The position numbers were made by a program, and so were the translations under genes. From Firmicutes bacterium UBA2058 (lineage in GTDB: Bacteria > Bacillota > Clostridia > Tissierellales > Sedimentibacteraceae): 64,000 bases of DNA. How positions within the stretch are numbered: the first letter of the stretch is position 1; every line of letters starts with the position of its first letter. Below, piece after piece: positions 17,701 to 25,272 of the stretch. The notes beneath the pieces were generated by a model that was not told where the DNA came from, ran no database searches, and worked only from the letters and a program-made list of their open reading frames with translations. Location of the stretch: the NCBI GenBank assembly GCA_002332905.1, contig DDAM01000020.1, forward strand, positions 1-64,000. The letters are read 5' to 3'.

Positions 17701-18121
17701 TTTCAAGGGTTGAAACATCTATTTTGTTTTTTTTAAGCTCCTTTACAAATGAGTTAAATTCTCTTAAAAATCCGTCCTTGTATAAAGCCTTTTTATAAAC
17801 AACTAGCTCATCTAAGCTTTTATCGCATATTTGCTTTAAAAGCATTATTTTTCCATAATCATTTATATCTTGCAGCTTTAAGCCACCGACCTCGTCAAAT
17901 ACCATATATTCTAGCTTTTTAAAGCTAATTATTTGCATATCTAATAAACCATCTTCACTGATTTTGTTTATAATATCTAGCTCTGTAGAATAGGTCATTT
18001 GCTCTGGAACTATGTACAAAAAATTATCGCCATTATTTACTTTTAATTTATTTAATGCGTCATTGTATAAATAATTTGATTTACCAGACTTGGCTCTACC
18101 TGTTACAAGTTTTAGCTCCAT
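14744..18121 (-). CDS. addB: ATP-dependent helicase/nuclease subunit B (AddB)
   Basis: An 1125-aa partner of AddA. Walker A is GRAKSGKS (residues 8-15). AddB is a degenerate helicase that reads Chi sites and carries the second nuclease. The nuclease core is visible as INIVDYKSSKK in the last third. Cysteines that bind the 4Fe-4S cluster are in ASCPFKFF and CSYCDYKTVC near the C-terminus, as in the Bacillus-type protein. ATG at 18121 follows GGAGG by 6 bases. It starts 17 bases after the MATE gene stop, so the two may share a transcript. It lies upstream of addA, the usual addBA order, but separated from it by two unknown genes and a terminator. Confidence 0.96.
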   Translation of the reverse strand: MELKLVTGRAKSGKSNYLYNDALNKLKVNNGDNFLYIVPEQMTYSTELDIINKISEDGLLDMQIISFKKLEYMVFDEVGGLKLQDINDYGKIMLLKQICDKSLDELVVYKKALYKDGFLREFNSFVKELKKNKIDVSTLENIDTSDLKNELLKRKLTDIINIYKKMETITKNNFFDDQDKTNYFINLIEKSNLIKNSYIYIDNFESLVGQRLEVIKKLVENSKGVTISLNIDNRCLKNLETIDDYEIFKVTYDTYMQYKKIAEDLSIDLEIIKLNKSYINNTEIKAIDENMFTVSTTAKYLENPENVIAFSSMNTYTEIENVCRKILNLVRDKGYRYKDIAVVTSAMDMYSINIKKVFTQFDIPFFIDLKKDIMNNPFVKYILSILDMLNFNFKHQSVFEYFKTGFSGLDYGEVDKLENFALEFGIEGNKWFKPFKIKDKNVEFYEELRKKFADDFGKLRKEFSKLKTSEDITIFLYNIFKMHNIQQNIEKKVDEFKHKGLYELSFINTQVWNVIIEIFEQIILTSKDVEITPIQYRKILEAGLSEIELGIIPPTLDKVVVGDLDRAFINNYKAIFLIGANEGVLLSYGEDKGLLLDEEKDTLKALGLQLLNTSTYNNYKEKHILYKVLTKPTDYLFVSYALSTVDGKALQPSLYIDKLKQIFINIKIESDLSNNDELNFIMTKKATLEVLIERLREFIEGKPLNDVWKDVYSWYERNCEDLAYIIDSGFNYKNIVNDIKNTDIDKIYGEYMTMSVSKLENFASCPFKFFMDFGIKPYPRKELKVEYYDIGNIFHECIERFTNSIINKSIDVKVADKENVTKSMEMCINEVLSENLSDNNALEYNERNKYIKEKIKRLLDRAALTMVSQLKKGNFEPKFTEFEIKKEILGISKKILLEGRVDRVDVLEDGENAYINIVDYKSSKKDIVLGDVMNGLQLQLFVYLSSIIKSGEKINELIPKISGVFYFNIDDPFIDGDSNSNELYEDEIFKELSLKGYVLEDMNIIKNIDSDIENAKSSNVIPVSFKSDNTLTKASKVLNDNEYMLVLDKVDAIAGELSNKILDGKIDINPFKKDSNKTPCSYCDYKTVCQFDSSIDGNKYRNIKKTSKDEILSELILEKERENKE

Positions 18122-18138
18122 AAACGACCTCCAAAATT

Positions 18139-19518
18139 TTAAGCGTTAACATCTATATATTTTTCAACTGCATTGTTAACTTTTTTATACTTAAATATGA
18201 TTAAACTCATAGTAAATTTCATTGTTTGATCTAATGCCATACATAGCCATATAAACACTATATCTAATTTAAATACATAGGCTACTAAGAGAGATACTGG
18301 TACTCTAAACACCCAAATACCTACTCCTGATATTATCATAGGTATAACCTTATATCCGGCTGACCTCATTGTACCATTTAGTACCTTAGATAAATTTTGT
18401 GGCAACTGAATAAATCCCATTGCTATTATATATTTAACACCTATGGATTTTATTTGCTCATCATTAGTTAAGAAATTCATAAAAACATTAGGCAATAAAA
18501 TCAATATTAGCGATGTTACAATACTAATTATAATTGTTGTATGGATTAATTCCTTTGTATATGCTTTAAAAAGAGTATCATCTTTTTGCCCTATAGCTCT
18601 TGCAGTAAGAGCTGTTGCAGCTACTCCAAGCCCTATAGCTGGCATCTCAACTATAGATTCAGCATTTAATCCCAATTGATATGCAGCAAAACTAACCTCT
18701 CCATAGGTAAGAATTACCTTACTCATTACAACAGCTGACAGCTGCCAAAACATACTTTCAAAAGCTGCGGGAATTCCCAACGTGTATATTTCCTTTAACA
18801 TAGAAGCATTTAATTTAAAGAAATCCTTAACGCTTTTATGAATGATAAAAATACCGTTTTTCTTGTTATATAATAAAATTAGACCTAATATAGCACCTGA
18901 AGCTTGCGAAGTAATAAGGGCAATGCCAGCACCATTTAAACCTAAATTAGGAAATCTAAATTTACCATAAATTAAAACATATCCTAAACATATATTAATT
19001 AAATTTACAACAATAGCTATGTACATAGGTGTTTTAGTGTTTCCATGTCCCTGAAATGCACCAGTAACTACTGACATTATAACTAAAAAAGGAGCACCTA
19101 GTATTACAATTCTAATATATTCTTTTGCATAGGATAAAACATCAGAATTTTTTGTAAAAAAGGTTAATATACTATTTGCATTAAAAATAATAAAGAGTAT
19201 TACAAGCAATGATATCCCAGTAGCTGTTAATATAGTTTGTTCGAATGCACTTTGACACTTTGATTTATCACTACCTCCATGTAATTTTGCTATAACTACA
19301 GTTGCACCTATTCCAATACCTTTAAACAAGCACCATAACACTCCAGTAACTCTAGAACAGACACCTTGAGCTGAAATAATATTTGCTGTAAACCTACCTA
19401 TCATCGCCGCTGAAACAACACCAGCAGAAATTTGAAAAATATTTTCTAATATTATTGGAATTACCAAAAAATATATTTCTTTTCTTATCTTTTTAGTATC
19501 ACATAATTTTTCTGTCAT
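18139..19518 (-). CDS. MATE-family efflux transporter
   Basis: A 459-aa multidrug and toxic compound extrusion protein with about 12 membrane segments in two repeats. Typical features are MIGRFTANIISAQGV after TM1, VTGAFQGHGNTKTPMYIA in the middle of the first half, and LNGTMRSAGYKVIPM in the second. It exports cationic compounds using Na+ or H+; the substrate is unknown. ATG at 19518 lacks a close ribosome binding site: AAAGGA is 18 bases upstream. A three-codon reading frame (ATG-ATA-TTA-TAA) lies between the site and the gene, its stop overlapping the start region as TAAAATG, suggesting re-initiation. This is inference. Confidence 0.88.
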   Translation of the reverse strand: MTEKLCDTKKIRKEIYFLVIPIILENIFQISAGVVSAAMIGRFTANIISAQGVCSRVTGVLWCLFKGIGIGATVVIAKLHGGSDKSKCQSAFEQTILTATGISLLVILFIIFNANSILTFFTKNSDVLSYAKEYIRIVILGAPFLVIMSVVTGAFQGHGNTKTPMYIAIVVNLINICLGYVLIYGKFRFPNLGLNGAGIALITSQASGAILGLILLYNKKNGIFIIHKSVKDFFKLNASMLKEIYTLGIPAAFESMFWQLSAVVMSKVILTYGEVSFAAYQLGLNAESIVEMPAIGLGVAATALTARAIGQKDDTLFKAYTKELIHTTIIISIVTSLILILLPNVFMNFLTNDEQIKSIGVKYIIAMGFIQLPQNLSKVLNGTMRSAGYKVIPMIISGVGIWVFRVPVSLLVAYVFKLDIVFIWLCMALDQTMKFTMSLIIFKYKKVNNAVEKYIDVNA

Positions 19519-19583
19519 TTTATAATATCATTCAGATTCCTTTCTATATTTACTTTATAGTTATGAACTTATTTTATTTTTGT

Positions 19584-20726
19584 TTAATTTTCTTTGACTC
19601 TTCTTCCGATTTTAATTGCTCTTACTGGACACATTTCGTGACAACAAAAACATTTAATACAATTTTTATAGTTAATTATAGCTTTTCTATCCTTTATATC
19701 AATAGTCTTATTAGGACAACTTTCCGCACATTTACCGCAGCCTATACATTTATCAAAATTAATTATTGGCTTTGAAATAAAGCATTTATTAACCAATAAG
19801 TTAACTGGTTTTTGTAGAATTTTTGGAACTCTAGCTATAAAGTCAACACTTGAACTTTTCGGCATCTTAAAATCATTAATAGATTTAAATGCCTCACTAT
19901 CTCCAATTAGTTTTAAATCATCAAAATTCAAGCTACATAAGCCTCTTTTTGAGGATGCTAGAACTGTAGGAACATTTTCAGGATTTAATCCTATTTTTTT
20001 ACTTAAAAATACATCTAAAGAAAATAAATCTTCGGAAGCGACAATGAAATTACACTCCTTTGGATTTCCACCAGAAGGTCCATCCCCTTCCATACAAACT
20101 ATTCCATCCATAATTGTAAGATTTGGCTTAATACAAAGAGCTAAATCAACTAGCATCTCGCAAAAATCCTCTGTTTTATTAAAGCGACAATGAAGCTCTG
20201 GTTTTTGTAATCCAGGAACACAACCAAACAGGTTTTTTACTCCACCAGACATTGTAGTCATTCCATGTGTTTTTACCTTTCCAACTGATATAATAAAGTC
20301 AGCATCATGTACAGGCTTTATTATATTAAAGCTTTTACACTTAATTCCTTCTAAACAGCCTTTAGGCTCATATTCCACATTTATATTAAGCTCTATACCA
20401 GTTTTATCAGCTACACCCTTCATCCCTGAGGCATTATAAATGTCTAGTAAAAGTGTTTTATTATACAAGCCTCCTGGACTATCTGCTACAACTATATCCT
20501 CAACACCTAAGGATTTTAGTTTATTTATAACAGCAAGTATAACCTGTGGATGTGTTGTAGTAGCTTCCTCGGGTCTTCTTTTCATTAGTAAATTAGGTTT
20601 TATCAAAACTCTAAATTCTGGTTTTATTTTACTTTCTATTTTTAATAATGCAAAAGTTCTATCAATTGCATTTTGAACATTTTCTAAATTATAGTTTTCA
20701 GCATTAACACAGCATACTTTGCTCAT
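19584..20726 (-). CDS. DUF362 protein with two 4Fe-4S clusters
   Basis: A 380-aa protein. The DUF362 domain occupies residues 1-300 (VLIKPNLLMKR near the start, VADSPGG, and the VGKVKTHGMTTMSGGVKN block). A ferredoxin module near the C-terminus has two complete 4Fe-4S motifs, CIGCGKCAESCP and CIKCFCCHEMCP. Proteins of this type are common in anaerobes and are presumed redox proteins; the partner is unknown. ATG at 20726 with GGGGTG 6 bases upstream is preferred to the GTG at 20735, which overlaps that site. It is the first gene of a possible run with the MATE gene, 66 bases downstream. Confidence 0.87.
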   Translation of the reverse strand: MSKVCCVNAENYNLENVQNAIDRTFALLKIESKIKPEFRVLIKPNLLMKRRPEEATTTHPQVILAVINKLKSLGVEDIVVADSPGGLYNKTLLLDIYNASGMKGVADKTGIELNINVEYEPKGCLEGIKCKSFNIIKPVHDADFIISVGKVKTHGMTTMSGGVKNLFGCVPGLQKPELHCRFNKTEDFCEMLVDLALCIKPNLTIMDGIVCMEGDGPSGGNPKECNFIVASEDLFSLDVFLSKKIGLNPENVPTVLASSKRGLCSLNFDDLKLIGDSEAFKSINDFKMPKSSSVDFIARVPKILQKPVNLLVNKCFISKPIINFDKCIGCGKCAESCPNKTIDIKDRKAIINYKNCIKCFCCHEMCPVRAIKIGRRVKEN

Positions 20727-21177
20727 TAAAATCACCCCATAAAATTTATCAATATATAAATTATATCAAAACACGTACGCTTTGTAAAAAGAAATAATAA
20801 TTTAACTTAGTAAGCTTAGTAGAGAGAATATAAAGTTTATATATTCGTGTAAATAATATGTCAATATATTTATAATTAAAGCAGACATAACTATGCTTAT
20901 AACAAAAGATATAATAATAGATTCCCACATTTGACTTTTGTAAGCGCGAAACTGAAGTTACAATTTCGCTCTGCGACAGACCTACCACAATTTGTCTTCA
21001 ACAAATTGGATTTGCCCCTTTTTTAATATATCTTAAATAAAGAACCTATGTAAAGCATAAGTTCTTTTATATTGATAAAATGTATTAAATTTTATTTATA
21101 AAGTGTACAAAATAATTATTCTGTCTTATCAAATATATATACTAATTTATATGTTTTTAGTATACAACTTACATCTT
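20727..21177. other. Intergenic region with paired structures, no gene supported
   Basis: 450 bases between the DUF362 gene and precursor B. It contains GCGAAA/TTTCGC (20946-20969), a perfect 8-bp stem CAATTTGT/ACAAATTG with a 5-base loop (20988-21008), and the hairpin at 21039-21067. A minus-strand open frame at 20761-20988 has no ribosome binding site and protein-unlike composition. The two stems could be a small RNA or the end of a longer transcript. Confidence 0.4.
21039..21067 (-). terminator. Hairpin 3' of precursor B
   Basis: AAAGAACCTATG and CATAAGTTCTTT pair with one G-T step. It is the counterpart of the hairpin at 24712-24739 behind precursor A, with similar flanking sequence (TATTGAT-AAAATG). 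It probably marks the 3' end of a precursor transcript; the following T-run is weak. Confidence 0.6.
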
Positions 21178-21378
21178 CTATACAACTAATCCAGCTGAAT
21201 CAGGTGTTACACAACCTCCTCGTCCACCGTTGCCTCCACATGAACCATTTACAACTGGAGGTGGACCACAAGCAATACCATTAACTTCACAACAAGCAAT
21301 ATTAACTCTTGAATACATTATATCGAGTATACCCATAGGTGAAGTTTCTTTATTTCTTGTAACAATTTCATAATCCAT
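21178..21378 (-). CDS. RiPP precursor peptide B (Cys-rich)
   Basis: A 66-aa peptide. The leader-like N-terminus MDYEIVTRNKETSPMGILDI is nearly the same as in precursor A. The C-terminal block CGPPPVVNGSCGGNGGRGG followed by CVTPDSAGLVV is also shared, while the middle (residues 21-36) differs and is shorter. Cysteines are at 29, 30, 37, 47 and 56. The start ATG 21378 follows AAAGGGG in the same context as precursor A. It sits directly after the ABC exporter gene. Radical SAM-modified clostridial Cys-rich peptides of the CLI_3235 type are the closest comparison I can recall; the modification and activity are unknown. Confidence 0.8.
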   Translation of the reverse strand: MDYEIVTRNKETSPMGILDIMYSRVNIACCEVNGIACGPPPVVNGSCGGNGGRGGCVTPDSAGLVV

Positions 21379-21410
21379 AAAATTAACCCCTTTCTTAATT
21401 TATCATTTTA

Positions 21411-23207
21411 TCAATATTTATTAAATTTTTCAATTTGTGCATTGTACATTTTTGAATATATTCCTTTGTTTTTTAATAGTTCATCTTGTTTTCCAAGCTC
21501 TACAATCTTCCCATTATCAAGTACAACTATTAAGTCCATATTACATAAATTAATTAAACTGTGAGAAACTATTATTGATATTTTATCTTTTATTATTTCA
21601 TTTATTGTATTTGTTACAATATTTTCAGAAATTGCATCAAAAGAGCTAAAAGGTTCATCCATAATGAATATATCTCCACCTCTTACATATGCCCTCGCTA
21701 AAGCAAGCTTTTGTAACTCTCCACCTGATAAAACTATTCCATTAGAATCGAATTCTTTTGATATACATGTATGCATACCATATTTTAAATCAGTAACTTT
21801 ATCATAAAGCCCAACGAGCTTAAGTGCATAATTTATAACTTTTTCATCACTCTCATTGATTTCATATTTCATCATTATATTTTGAGCAATCGTAAAAGAA
21901 AATAACTGAAAATCTTGATAAACTACAGAAATATGTTTTAAATAACTTTCAATACTATAATTTTGTAAGTCTATTCCATTAATTTTTATTGTTCCACTAT
22001 TAGGTTTATAAAATCCCATTAATAAATTTACCAGAGTAGATTTGCCTGACCCATTCTTACCTACTATTGCTACTTTTTTTATATTATTGCCTAATTTTAA
22101 ATTTATATCTTGTAAGGAAAAACTATTTGAATATGAAAAACTGATATTTTCCAATTCTATATTGGTGATATTTGATTTAAAATCATCTTTTTTATCATCT
22201 ATTTTTTTTATTTCCATAAACTCAAAATATTTATTCATATTTATAACTTTTGAGTAAATAGAAGGTATGATTGAAATAATTGATTTTATTTGATATATTA
22301 ACTGTTGTGCGCCATTAAACAAAACCATGAAAGCACTTATTGATATATAATTAAAAATAGCTAAACATGCCAAATAAGAAAGAACTGCAAAGTATGTAAT
22401 AGAGTTTGTTGTATTTTCAGAAAACTCTAACACTGAAATTTTTCTTCTCCATTTTTTTGTAACATCAATATAGTCTTTCCATGAGTTACTATAATTTGAC
22501 CAAATTATTTGTGTTTCCTTATAAGTTCTAACTTCTTTTAAATATGTATTTAAATAAAATATTCTATCTATATAATTAATTTTTCTAGTTGGTTCAACAG
22601 TTTCTAAATTATAATCATACCTGTTTTTTTGTAGCTTTATTGAAAACAAAGAAGAAATGATAACACCTATTAATACAATTAGTAAACTGTAGTAATCATA
22701 CTTCGAAACTATTACAACTATTCCACCTATACTGATAAAGTTTGTCAAAATTGTTCCTATCATATTTGTAGTACTTATTATAGTACTTCTACTATTTTGT
22801 AAAACAAAATAATACATATTATAAAAATTATTGTCATTAAAATGGTTAATATTATAATCTTGGCTTTTAATATATATATCTTTTTGTATTTTTTTATTAA
22901 TTCTACTTGTCAATATTGGATATATACAATTACCGGTAATAGTATTAATTAAATTTATACTTATAGATACAACAATCATAATAAACAGTACTATAGGAAA
23001 TAATGTTTTATTTTGTGTAACAACAATATCAGTTAAATATTTTAATATATACACATTAAATATATTAGTAGCACTTGTCAAAAAAGAAGATACTATTAAT
23101 AACATAATATATATTTTATCTATCTTCCAAATATATTTTATAGAATAAAAAATGGATTTATATATTTTTGTGATTTTATTATTAGCTTTATTATTCTCTT
23201 TTTCCAA
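21411..23207 (-). CDS. ABC transporter, fused membrane and ATPase domains (peptide exporter)
   Basis: A 598-aa half-transporter: about six membrane segments (residues 30-320) followed by an ATPase with Walker A GKNGSGKST, signature LSGGELQKLALARA, Walker B IFIMDEP and the H-loop IVSHS. There is no N-terminal C39 peptidase domain, so it exports without cleaving. The start is TTG at 23207, 5 bases after the GGGGAA site inside the last codons of the S41 gene, whose stop is 2 bases away: tight coupling. Its last codons overlap the 5' end of the duplicated precursor cassette. It most likely exports the modified peptides from precursors A and B; this is inferred from position. Confidence 0.88.
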   Translation of the reverse strand: MEKENNKANNKITKIYKSIFYSIKYIWKIDKIYIMLLIVSSFLTSATNIFNVYILKYLTDIVVTQNKTLFPIVLFIMIVVSISINLINTITGNCIYPILTSRINKKIQKDIYIKSQDYNINHFNDNNFYNMYYFVLQNSRSTIISTTNMIGTILTNFISIGGIVVIVSKYDYYSLLIVLIGVIISSLFSIKLQKNRYDYNLETVEPTRKINYIDRIFYLNTYLKEVRTYKETQIIWSNYSNSWKDYIDVTKKWRRKISVLEFSENTTNSITYFAVLSYLACLAIFNYISISAFMVLFNGAQQLIYQIKSIISIIPSIYSKVINMNKYFEFMEIKKIDDKKDDFKSNITNIELENISFSYSNSFSLQDINLKLGNNIKKVAIVGKNGSGKSTLVNLLMGFYKPNSGTIKINGIDLQNYSIESYLKHISVVYQDFQLFSFTIAQNIMMKYEINESDEKVINYALKLVGLYDKVTDLKYGMHTCISKEFDSNGIVLSGGELQKLALARAYVRGGDIFIMDEPFSSFDAISENIVTNTINEIIKDKISIIVSHSLINLCNMDLIVVLDNGKIVELGKQDELLKNKGIYSKMYNAQIEKFNKY

Positions 23208-23209
23208 TA

Positions 23210-24682
23210 TTATTCCCCATTCATATTTTTAATAACATAATTTAACTGATTGTCTATTCCATTGATAAAGCTTTGCATATCTTGCTCTACATGAAAATCT
23301 GGTTCAATACCAACATTCTGAATTTTATTTCCTTCATTTGTACGATAATCTAATACACTTAATGTAAACAACATTTTATTTTTTAATCCAAAACAAGCAA
23401 TTTGCCCTGTAGCACCTTTTGTATTAGTTCCATAAACTTTGCATTGCTTTAATTGCTTTGCAAACATTACAAAATCCTCTGCAGCTGAGGCGGTTCTATA
23501 AGAAGTAAGTATTCCTATTTTACCTTTAAATAAATTATAAATATTAATACCTAAGCTTGATAAAGTTGTTTCCTTATATGTACTAATATTCAATTCATTA
23601 GCATCTATTATATTTGAGTTAATAAGCATATTATATCCGGCTATATTATCTTTCAATTCTATTTTTCCAAGTTTGCTTAAAGATGCTACCGCTATATCAT
23701 ACACATTATTGTATTGTGCAAAAGCCTTTCCATCAGCAACTTTAACTCCTGATAATAATTCTAAAATCAACTTTCCATTATTCGCATTACCACCATTATT
23801 ATTTCTAATGTCAATTATTAGGTTATCATATTTATTTATTATAGGTAATACGTTATTATAGAATTCTATTACCATATTATCATCACCAAAGCTACTTATC
23901 CACAAATAAATTGTGGAATCAAATGATGTTATCCAATAATTTGATGAAGAGTATATTGGATTATTACTAAAATATTCGTACTGCAAGACATCTAATTCCA
24001 TGTTATAAGCTTCATTATATTTAATATTGTATAATAATTCAACCGTTTCTCTCTCTCCTGTTTTGCTACTAATAAAAGTTATATTAATTGAAGAATTAAA
24101 TTTGTTATAACTAATTCTTTGACTGGCTGAATTTTCATAAGCACCTTTTGTTTTTAAACCTACTTTTTTATCTAATTGTAATATATATGTATCTATTGGT
24201 ATATTATTAATTTCTATAACCTCGCTGCCTAACGGTATATCAGCATCTATAGATTTAGATGTTATATAATATCTACCATCATAATACGAAAAAAAATATG
24301 GTATAAAACCTATATTATCAGCCTGATTTTGTGATGGAAAAATACCAACATGTCCATCCTCTAAAAAGGAAATAAATTCTTCAAAAACTTCATAAACTTT
24401 ATATTGATTGTTTCCTGAATTATTATAATTTAGTAATTTATTAATCGATTGTTCATATAATTTATCCCATTCATTAATTCTTTCTTCATTCCAGAAAGGT
24501 GATAATTGCTTACTATACATCCAGATTTCACTAAGAGCTATTAAGTTATCTGATTTATTTACAGTAATATTTTCACTGTTTTTTTCTTCAATATTTAATG
24601 TGCTTTTATCACTATTTGTGCAACCTACCATAGCAGTACAAATTAAAAAACAAAATACAAAATATAAAATAATTTTTTTCAC
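23210..24682 (-). CDS. S41-family peptidase lipoprotein in the RiPP cluster
   Basis: A 490-aa secreted protease. The signal peptide ends in a lipobox AMVGC (Cys21), so it is anchored outside the membrane. The S41 (C-terminal processing/tricorn) fold is seen in LIIDIRNNNGGN (289-299) and ILTSYRTASAAEDF (391-404), with the probable nucleophile Ser399. GTNTKGATGQ (418-427) follows. There is no clear PDZ domain; residues 40-250 are a separate N-terminal region. The start is GTG at 24682 with GGGAGA 8 bases upstream. Between precursor A and the exporter, it is a good candidate for trimming the exported peptide, although S41 enzymes also have general roles. Confidence 0.85.
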   Translation of the reverse strand: MKKIILYFVFCFLICTAMVGCTNSDKSTLNIEEKNSENITVNKSDNLIALSEIWMYSKQLSPFWNEERINEWDKLYEQSINKLLNYNNSGNNQYKVYEVFEEFISFLEDGHVGIFPSQNQADNIGFIPYFFSYYDGRYYITSKSIDADIPLGSEVIEINNIPIDTYILQLDKKVGLKTKGAYENSASQRISYNKFNSSINITFISSKTGERETVELLYNIKYNEAYNMELDVLQYEYFSNNPIYSSSNYWITSFDSTIYLWISSFGDDNMVIEFYNNVLPIINKYDNLIIDIRNNNGGNANNGKLILELLSGVKVADGKAFAQYNNVYDIAVASLSKLGKIELKDNIAGYNMLINSNIIDANELNISTYKETTLSSLGINIYNLFKGKIGILTSYRTASAAEDFVMFAKQLKQCKVYGTNTKGATGQIACFGLKNKMLFTLSVLDYRTNEGNKIQNVGIEPDFHVEQDMQSFINGIDNQLNYVIKNMNGE

Positions 24683-24711
24683 AATATTTTCTCCCTTTAA
24701 AAAATTAATAT

Positions 24712-24739
24712 AAGAACTTATGTAAAAACATAAGTTCTT
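24712..24739 (-). terminator. Hairpin between precursor A and the S41 gene
   Basis: A perfect 12-bp stem AAGAACTTATGT/ACATAAGTTCTT with an AAAA loop, ending about 15 bases before the S41 ribosome binding site. A third half-copy (ACATAAGTTCTT, 24740-24751 region) follows. It would make the precursor A message end before the downstream genes in part of the transcripts, so precursor would be made in excess. The 230 bases from 24740 to 24971 are A/T-rich with nothing else I can support. Confidence 0.65.
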
Positions 24740-24971
24740 ACATAAGTTCTTTTCATATTGATGAAATGATAAAATTTTTAATAATAAATTTATAAAATTA
24801 TATTTTAACTTATTTAATCAATTAAATTACTGAAAATACATATATAAATGTAGCCTTATTATATATAAATTATTCTAATTAAAAATGTAGCAAATAACTA
24901 TTTTGTCATATCATAATTTTTAAATATATAATAATACTATTATATATTATTATGTATACAATTAATATTTA

Positions 24972-25232
24972 CTATTCAATTAATCCAGCTGAATTAGGTG
25001 TTACACAACCCGCACGTCCACCATTGCCTCCACATGTACCATTTACAACTGGAGGTGGACAAGTAATATTTTTAGATGGACATCCTGTGTCGTTACTATA
25101 GCAACCAACACCATTAACACTTGGACATCCAATGTTATTACTTACACAGCCATTATTAACACTTGGGCATCCTATATCAACTATACCCATTGGTGATATT
25201 TCTTCATTTCTTGAAACAATTTCATAATCCAT
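24972..25232 (-). CDS. RiPP precursor peptide A (Cys-rich, heptad repeats)
   Basis: An 86-aa peptide. The leader is MDYEIVSRNEEISPMGIVDI. Residues 21-57 are five imperfect 7-8-residue repeats of the form G-C-x-S-x-N-x (GCPSVNN, GCVSNNI, GCPSVNG, GCYSNDT, GCPSKNI). The conserved C-terminal block is CPPPVVNGTCGGNGGRAG then CVTPNSAGLIE. Eight cysteines lie at 22, 29, 36, 44, 51, 58, 67 and 76, nearly evenly spaced. AAGGAG is 7 bases before ATG 25232. It starts 41 bases after the radical SAM gene stop. The regular Cys spacing suggests repeated Cys-centred modification such as thioethers, which sequence alone cannot prove. Confidence 0.85.
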   Translation of the reverse strand: MDYEIVSRNEEISPMGIVDIGCPSVNNGCVSNNIGCPSVNGVGCYSNDTGCPSKNITCPPPVVNGTCGGNGGRAGCVTPNSAGLIE

Positions 25233-25272
25233 AAAATTATCTCCTTTCTTAATATATCATTTTATCAATATT

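Noticed and set aside
20761..20988. 75-aa minus-strand open frame between DUF362 and precursor B
   Set aside because: No ribosome binding site, GTG/TTG-type start, Tyr/Phe-rich composition of random A/T-rich DNA, and overlap with the paired structures.
21411..23207. Exporter with its own C39 leader peptidase
   Set aside because: The protein begins directly with the membrane domain; no Cys-His peptidase motif is present.
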